This document shows positions 3,683 through 6,430 of a stretch of 6,430 bases of DNA, piece after piece. The stretch covers positions 1 to 6,430 of the forward strand of contig JAJQFX010000228.1 in NCBI GenBank assembly GCA_021200895.1, written 5' to 3'. The DNA comes from Clostridiales bacterium. Its GTDB lineage: Bacteria; Bacillota; Clostridia; Oscillospirales; Oscillospiraceae. The notes below the pieces were generated by a model. The model searched no databases. It worked only from the letters and a program-made list of their open reading frames with translations, and was not told the DNA's origin. The translations under genes were made by a program, and so were the position numbers. The first letter of the stretch is position 1, and each line of letters opens with the position of its first letter.

Positions 3683-6202
3683 ATGAGCTTATATGAAGTC
3701 ATCGCATCCCGCAACGCCTCCGGCCTGGAGCGCACCGCCGTCTGCCAAATGCGGAAGGACGGCGTCACCCTCCGCACGCTGACCTATCGCCAGCTCTTCG
3801 AGGGCATCGAGCGCTACTATCAGGTGCTGCTCCAGGCGGGCTATCAGCCCGGCGACCGCATCGGCATCTGCGGAGCCGCCTGCCCGGAGTGGCACATGGC
3901 CTTTTACGCCATCTCCCGGCTGGGCTGCACCTGCGCCGCCCTGGATCATTCCTACGCCCACGAGGAGATGGTACATATCGCCAAAAAGGCCCGGCTGCGG
4001 GGGCTTTACCTGACCGACACCACCGCCGCCGTACTGGACGACCCCATGGAGGGGGTGAACCTGTACCGGCTGGAGGACGGCAGTCAGACCCAGTCCGTCC
4101 CCCGCGTGGGGGAGACGGAGTTTGCCAACCCGGAGGCGGCGGTGCTGATTTTTTCCTCCGGCACCACCTCCACCGCCGCAGGCATCCTCCACTCGGAGGA
4201 GAGCGCCATCCGCTCCATCGAGATGATCCTCCACTGCAACTATGTGGACAATGACCGCCAGCGGTTCATGGCCTTCCTGCCCAACTCCCACATCTACGGG
4301 CTGTACGCCCAGTGCATCGCCCCCGCCCTCCATCAGAGCAGCGTCTGCTACATGGAGGAGCTCAGCGCCGCCTGCATCATGGGGGCCTTCGGGGCCTACC
4401 ACCCCACCATTTACTGCGGCGTACCCAAGGTGTACGAGCTGCTGTACGGCTCCATTCAGCAGAAGATTCAGGCCAGCCGGGCGGCCTCCTTCCTGGTGCG
4501 CACCCTCCATCCCCTGTGCCTGGCTGTCCGCAAGCGCTGGGGACTGAACCCCGGCAAGGTGCTGTTTTCCTCTATCAACCGGGGCATCGGCGGCAGCGCG
4601 GACGTCCTGGTGTGCGGCGGCGCGCCCATGCGCCCGGAGGTGGCGGACTTCTTCTTCGGGGCGGGGTTCCGGGTGCTCATCACCTACGGGGCCACCGAGA
4701 CCAGCATCCCCACCCTGGGAAACTACGGGAAGCGCCTGACCACCGACAGCTGCGGCAGGCCCTACCCCGGCGTGGAGATGAAGCTCTCCGAGGACGGGGA
4801 GCTGCTGCTGAAGAACCCCTCCCTGATGCTGGGCTACTTTGACGACCCGGAGCGGACGGCGGAGGCCTACACCCCGGATGGCTGGTTCCGCACCGGCGAC
4901 CTGGCCAGCCTGGACGAACGGGGCAACGTCCACATCAACGGCCGCTGCAAGGAGAACATCGTCCTGTCCACTGGCAAGAAGGTGGCCCCGGACGACATCG
5001 AGGCCAACTACGCCGGTCTCCCCGGGGTGAAGGACTTCACCGCCTGCGGCATCCCCTGCGGCGAGGGCGGCAGCTATGACGAGGTGCATTGCTTCGTGGT
5101 GCAGGAGGAGCAGGCGGAGACGGAGGCGGTGGAGGCCGCCTTCCGCAGCCGCAGCGCGGAAAGCCCCCAGAACATGAAGCTCCACGGCATCCACTTCGTT
5201 CCCCGCATCCCCCGCACCGCTCTGGGCAAGCCCAAGCGCTATCAGCTGCGGAAGCTGCTGGAGGCGAAGCGCTCCTCTGTGGAGGAGGCCCTGGCCGACG
5301 CCCCCCGGCTCAGCACCGTGGAGGAGAAGGTAGCCTATGTGGTGCGGCAGGTCACCGGCCAGGATGCGTTTACGCCGGAGAGCCGGCTGCGTCAGGATCT
5401 GGCGCTGGATTCCCTCTCCGCGGTGGAACTGTGCGTCCATCTGGAGAAGCTGACCGGCGTGCGCATCGATGATATGCTGCACCAGGACGCCACCGTGGGC
5501 GACCTCCTAAGCTGGTGCAGCCACCCGGAGACGGTGGTGCGGAAGAAGCTGATCCAGTACCCCCTGACCCGGAAGAATATCGACTACACGCTGATGAACA
5601 TCGCTTGGCTCCTGATCCGCACCTTCTACAGGGTCACTGTCCGGGGGGCGAACCTGTTGCCTACCGACACGGGCTACATCATCTGCGCCAACCACGTCTC
5701 CAACTTTGATTACCTCTACCTGACCCTGACCTTCCGCAAGGAGCGGCTGAGCAAGCTGTGCTGCATGGCGAAGCAGGAGCTGTTCCAGGGCTCCTGGCTG
5801 AACCGGCTGCTGTGCCGGGTGGGGGGCATGGTGCCCATCGACAGGACTGGAGCCGTGGGGGACAGTATGCACGCCCTGGCTGACCGCCTGAGGGAGAAGT
5901 GGGGCGTTCTGGCCTTCCCGGAGGGCACCCGCAGCAAGGACGGCCGCCTGGCCGCCTTCAAGAAGGGGCCCGCCATGCTGGCGGTGCAGACCGGCGTCCC
6001 CATCGTCCCCGTCTGCATCAAGGGGGGCTTTGAGATTTTCCCCAAGGGGCACAAGCTGCCCAACCTGTTCAACTTCAAGACCGGCCACCGGTACCGGGTG
6101 CAGGTGCTCTACGGAGCGCCCATCGACCCCGCCGGGAAAACCCCGGAGGCCCTGACCGCCCTGGTGCGGCAGGCCGTGGCCGAACTGGAGGCCAGCGCGT
6201 AA
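3683..6202 (+). CDS. Acyl ligase - ACP - PlsC acyltransferase fusion
   Basis: This 839-residue protein joins three lipid enzymes. Residues about 1-530 are an AMP-forming acyl ligase: SGTTSTAAG (159-167), YGATET (335-340), TGD (404-406), GRCKENIVLSTGKKV (420-434) and LGKPKRY (514-520), whose Lys516 is the expected catalytic lysine. Residues about 545-612 are an acyl carrier domain, with DSL (576-578) giving Ser577 as phosphopantetheine site. Residues about 630-839 are a PlsC-type acyltransferase with the HX4D motif (His671, Asp676), PIDRTG (718-723), FPEGTR (745-750) and VPIVPVCIKG (772-781). A hydrophobic stretch near 638-648 may touch the membrane. The inferred reaction is ATP-driven activation of a free fatty acid, loading onto the fused carrier and transfer to a lysophospholipid or lysophosphatidic acid. 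The domain order is the reverse of E. coli Aas (acyltransferase first). The ligase's usual A3 lysine is replaced by Ala166. It is monocistronic with its own promoter and putative operator. The acceptor and acyl chain length are unknown. Confidence 0.9.
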   Translation: MSLYEVIASRNASGLERTAVCQMRKDGVTLRTLTYRQLFEGIERYYQVLLQAGYQPGDRIGICGAACPEWHMAFYAISRLGCTCAALDHSYAHEEMVHIAKKARLRGLYLTDTTAAVLDDPMEGVNLYRLEDGSQTQSVPRVGETEFANPEAAVLIFSSGTTSTAAGILHSEESAIRSIEMILHCNYVDNDRQRFMAFLPNSHIYGLYAQCIAPALHQSSVCYMEELSAACIMGAFGAYHPTIYCGVPKVYELLYGSIQQKIQASRAASFLVRTLHPLCLAVRKRWGLNPGKVLFSSINRGIGGSADVLVCGGAPMRPEVADFFFGAGFRVLITYGATETSIPTLGNYGKRLTTDSCGRPYPGVEMKLSEDGELLLKNPSLMLGYFDDPERTAEAYTPDGWFRTGDLASLDERGNVHINGRCKENIVLSTGKKVAPDDIEANYAGLPGVKDFTACGIPCGEGGSYDEVHCFVVQEEQAETEAVEAAFRSRSAESPQNMKLHGIHFVPRIPRTALGKPKRYQLRKLLEAKRSSVEEALADAPRLSTVEEKVAYVVRQVTGQDAFTPESRLRQDLALDSLSAVELCVHLEKLTGVRIDDMLHQDATVGDLLSWCSHPETVVRKKLIQYPLTRKNIDYTLMNIAWLLIRTFYRVTVRGANLLPTDTGYIICANHVSNFDYLYLTLTFRKERLSKLCCMAKQELFQGSWLNRLLCRVGGMVPIDRTGAVGDSMHALADRLREKWGVLAFPEGTRSKDGRLAAFKKGPAMLAVQTGVPIVPVCIKGGFEIFPKGHKLPNLFNFKTGHRYRVQVLYGAPIDPAGKTPEALTALVRQAVAELEASA

Positions 6203-6214
6203 GCGGCGCTGGCT
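6190..6214 (+). other. Hairpin spanning the stop codon of the fusion gene
   Basis: GCCAGCGC (6191-6198) pairs perfectly with GCGCTGGC (6206-6213) around a seven-base loop that contains the TAA stop (6200-6202), and a G-T wobble (6190/6214) extends it. No T-run follows, so alone it is not a terminator. It may be chance in GC-rich DNA or may shape the mRNA 3' end. Confidence 0.45.
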
Positions 6215-6225
6215 GACAACAACGT

Positions 6226-6262
6226 ACCCCCACCCGGAGCATAGTCTGTTCCGGGCGGGGGT
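6226..6262 (+). terminator. Terminator-like hairpin after the fusion gene
   Basis: ACCCCC (6226-6231) pairs with GGGGGT (6257-6262) and CCCGGA (6233-6238) with TCCGGG (6250-6255), with one A-C mismatch between and an 11-base loop. The stem is very stable but the tail is GCGTTTGG, a poor T-tract, so termination may be inefficient. Confidence 0.65.
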
Positions 6263-6275
6263 GCGTTTGGTTCAG

Positions 6276-6425
6276 GGCAATGTCATCAACTTAAAGATGC
6301 AATCTATCCTGGGTCAAGGAGAATCACGCAGCCGTACAGTCAGATTTCATCGACCAGAGGGCAACAAAATTGCCGCCCCAGCCGCCATGGGCGGCAGTCT
6401 CAGCAGGTATCAAGTCACATCGTCT
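6276..6425 (-). repeat. Right copy of the inverted repeat, at the window edge
   Basis: Read on the minus strand, this matches 39-220 block by block in the same order (identical blocks of 14, 25, 15, 9 and 20 bases). It lacks the 97-125 hairpin of the left copy and instead shows GGCAA (6360-6364)/TTGCC (6370-6374). The conserved palindrome is at 6381-6395. It begins shortly after the terminator of the fusion gene, and similarity to the left copy ends about five bases before the window edge. No gene lies inside it. Confidence 0.85.
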
Positions 6426-6430
6426 GTTGC

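Noticed and set aside
3689..5482. Long minus-strand open frame (597 codons) opposite the acyl ligase
   Set aside because: The translation is compositionally biased with no domain motifs and lies opposite clear ligase and ACP motifs. It is a shadow of the GC-rich codon pattern.
39..6425. Composite transposon made of the whole window
   Set aside because: No transposase, integrase or resolvase is encoded, no target duplication is visible, and the right repeat reaches the window edge. The flanking repeats are drifted and may simply be dispersed copies.

Overview
The window is GC-rich (roughly 60% by eye) bacterial DNA with strong AGGAGG-type ribosome binding sites and sigma-70-like promoters. 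All four real genes are on the + strand. The gene set (a MATE exporter behind an attenuated leader, an HCP-associated DUF1858 redox protein, a PepC-type cysteine aminopeptidase and a fused AMP-ligase/ACP/PlsC protein) and the base composition fit a high-GC gut clostridium of the Oscillospiraceae type (Flavonifractor/Oscillibacter-like). The taxon is an inference; no rRNA or other marker gene is present.

Layout. Positions 1-376 hold no gene but are dense in repeats: an imperfect repeat at 39-220, a GC-rich hairpin inside it (97-125), and a second palindromic element at 219-311. A consensus promoter (377-405) then drives a short leader ending in a strong intrinsic terminator (453-493) just before a MATE-family transporter (522-1853). 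An alternative pairing in the leader (423-428 with 454-459) would break the terminator, so the leader looks like a riboswitch-type attenuator. A second promoter (1862-1890) starts a two-gene unit: a 66-residue CxxC DUF1858 protein (1933-2133) and, 40 bases on, an aminopeptidase C/bleomycin hydrolase homologue (2174-3490). A perfect 13-bp terminator hairpin (3514-3546) closes this unit. A 26-base interrupted dyad (3568-3593) lies directly upstream of an extended -10 promoter (3600-3627) for the last gene.

That gene (3683-6202, 839 aa) joins an AMP-forming acyl ligase, an acyl carrier protein and a PlsC-type acyltransferase in one chain. It could activate a free fatty acid, hold it on its own carrier and pass it to a lysophospholipid. 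Two hairpins follow its stop codon. From 6276 to the window end lies a second copy of the 39-220 repeat in the opposite orientation, so the whole four-gene block is bracketed by inverted repeats. No transposase, integrase, tRNA, rRNA or CRISPR array is visible.

The three transcription units show no obvious shared pathway. The points most worth following are the MATE leader RNA (possible guanidine-IV/mepA-type switch), the ligase-ACP-acyltransferase fusion with its own putative operator, and the flanking inverted repeat family.
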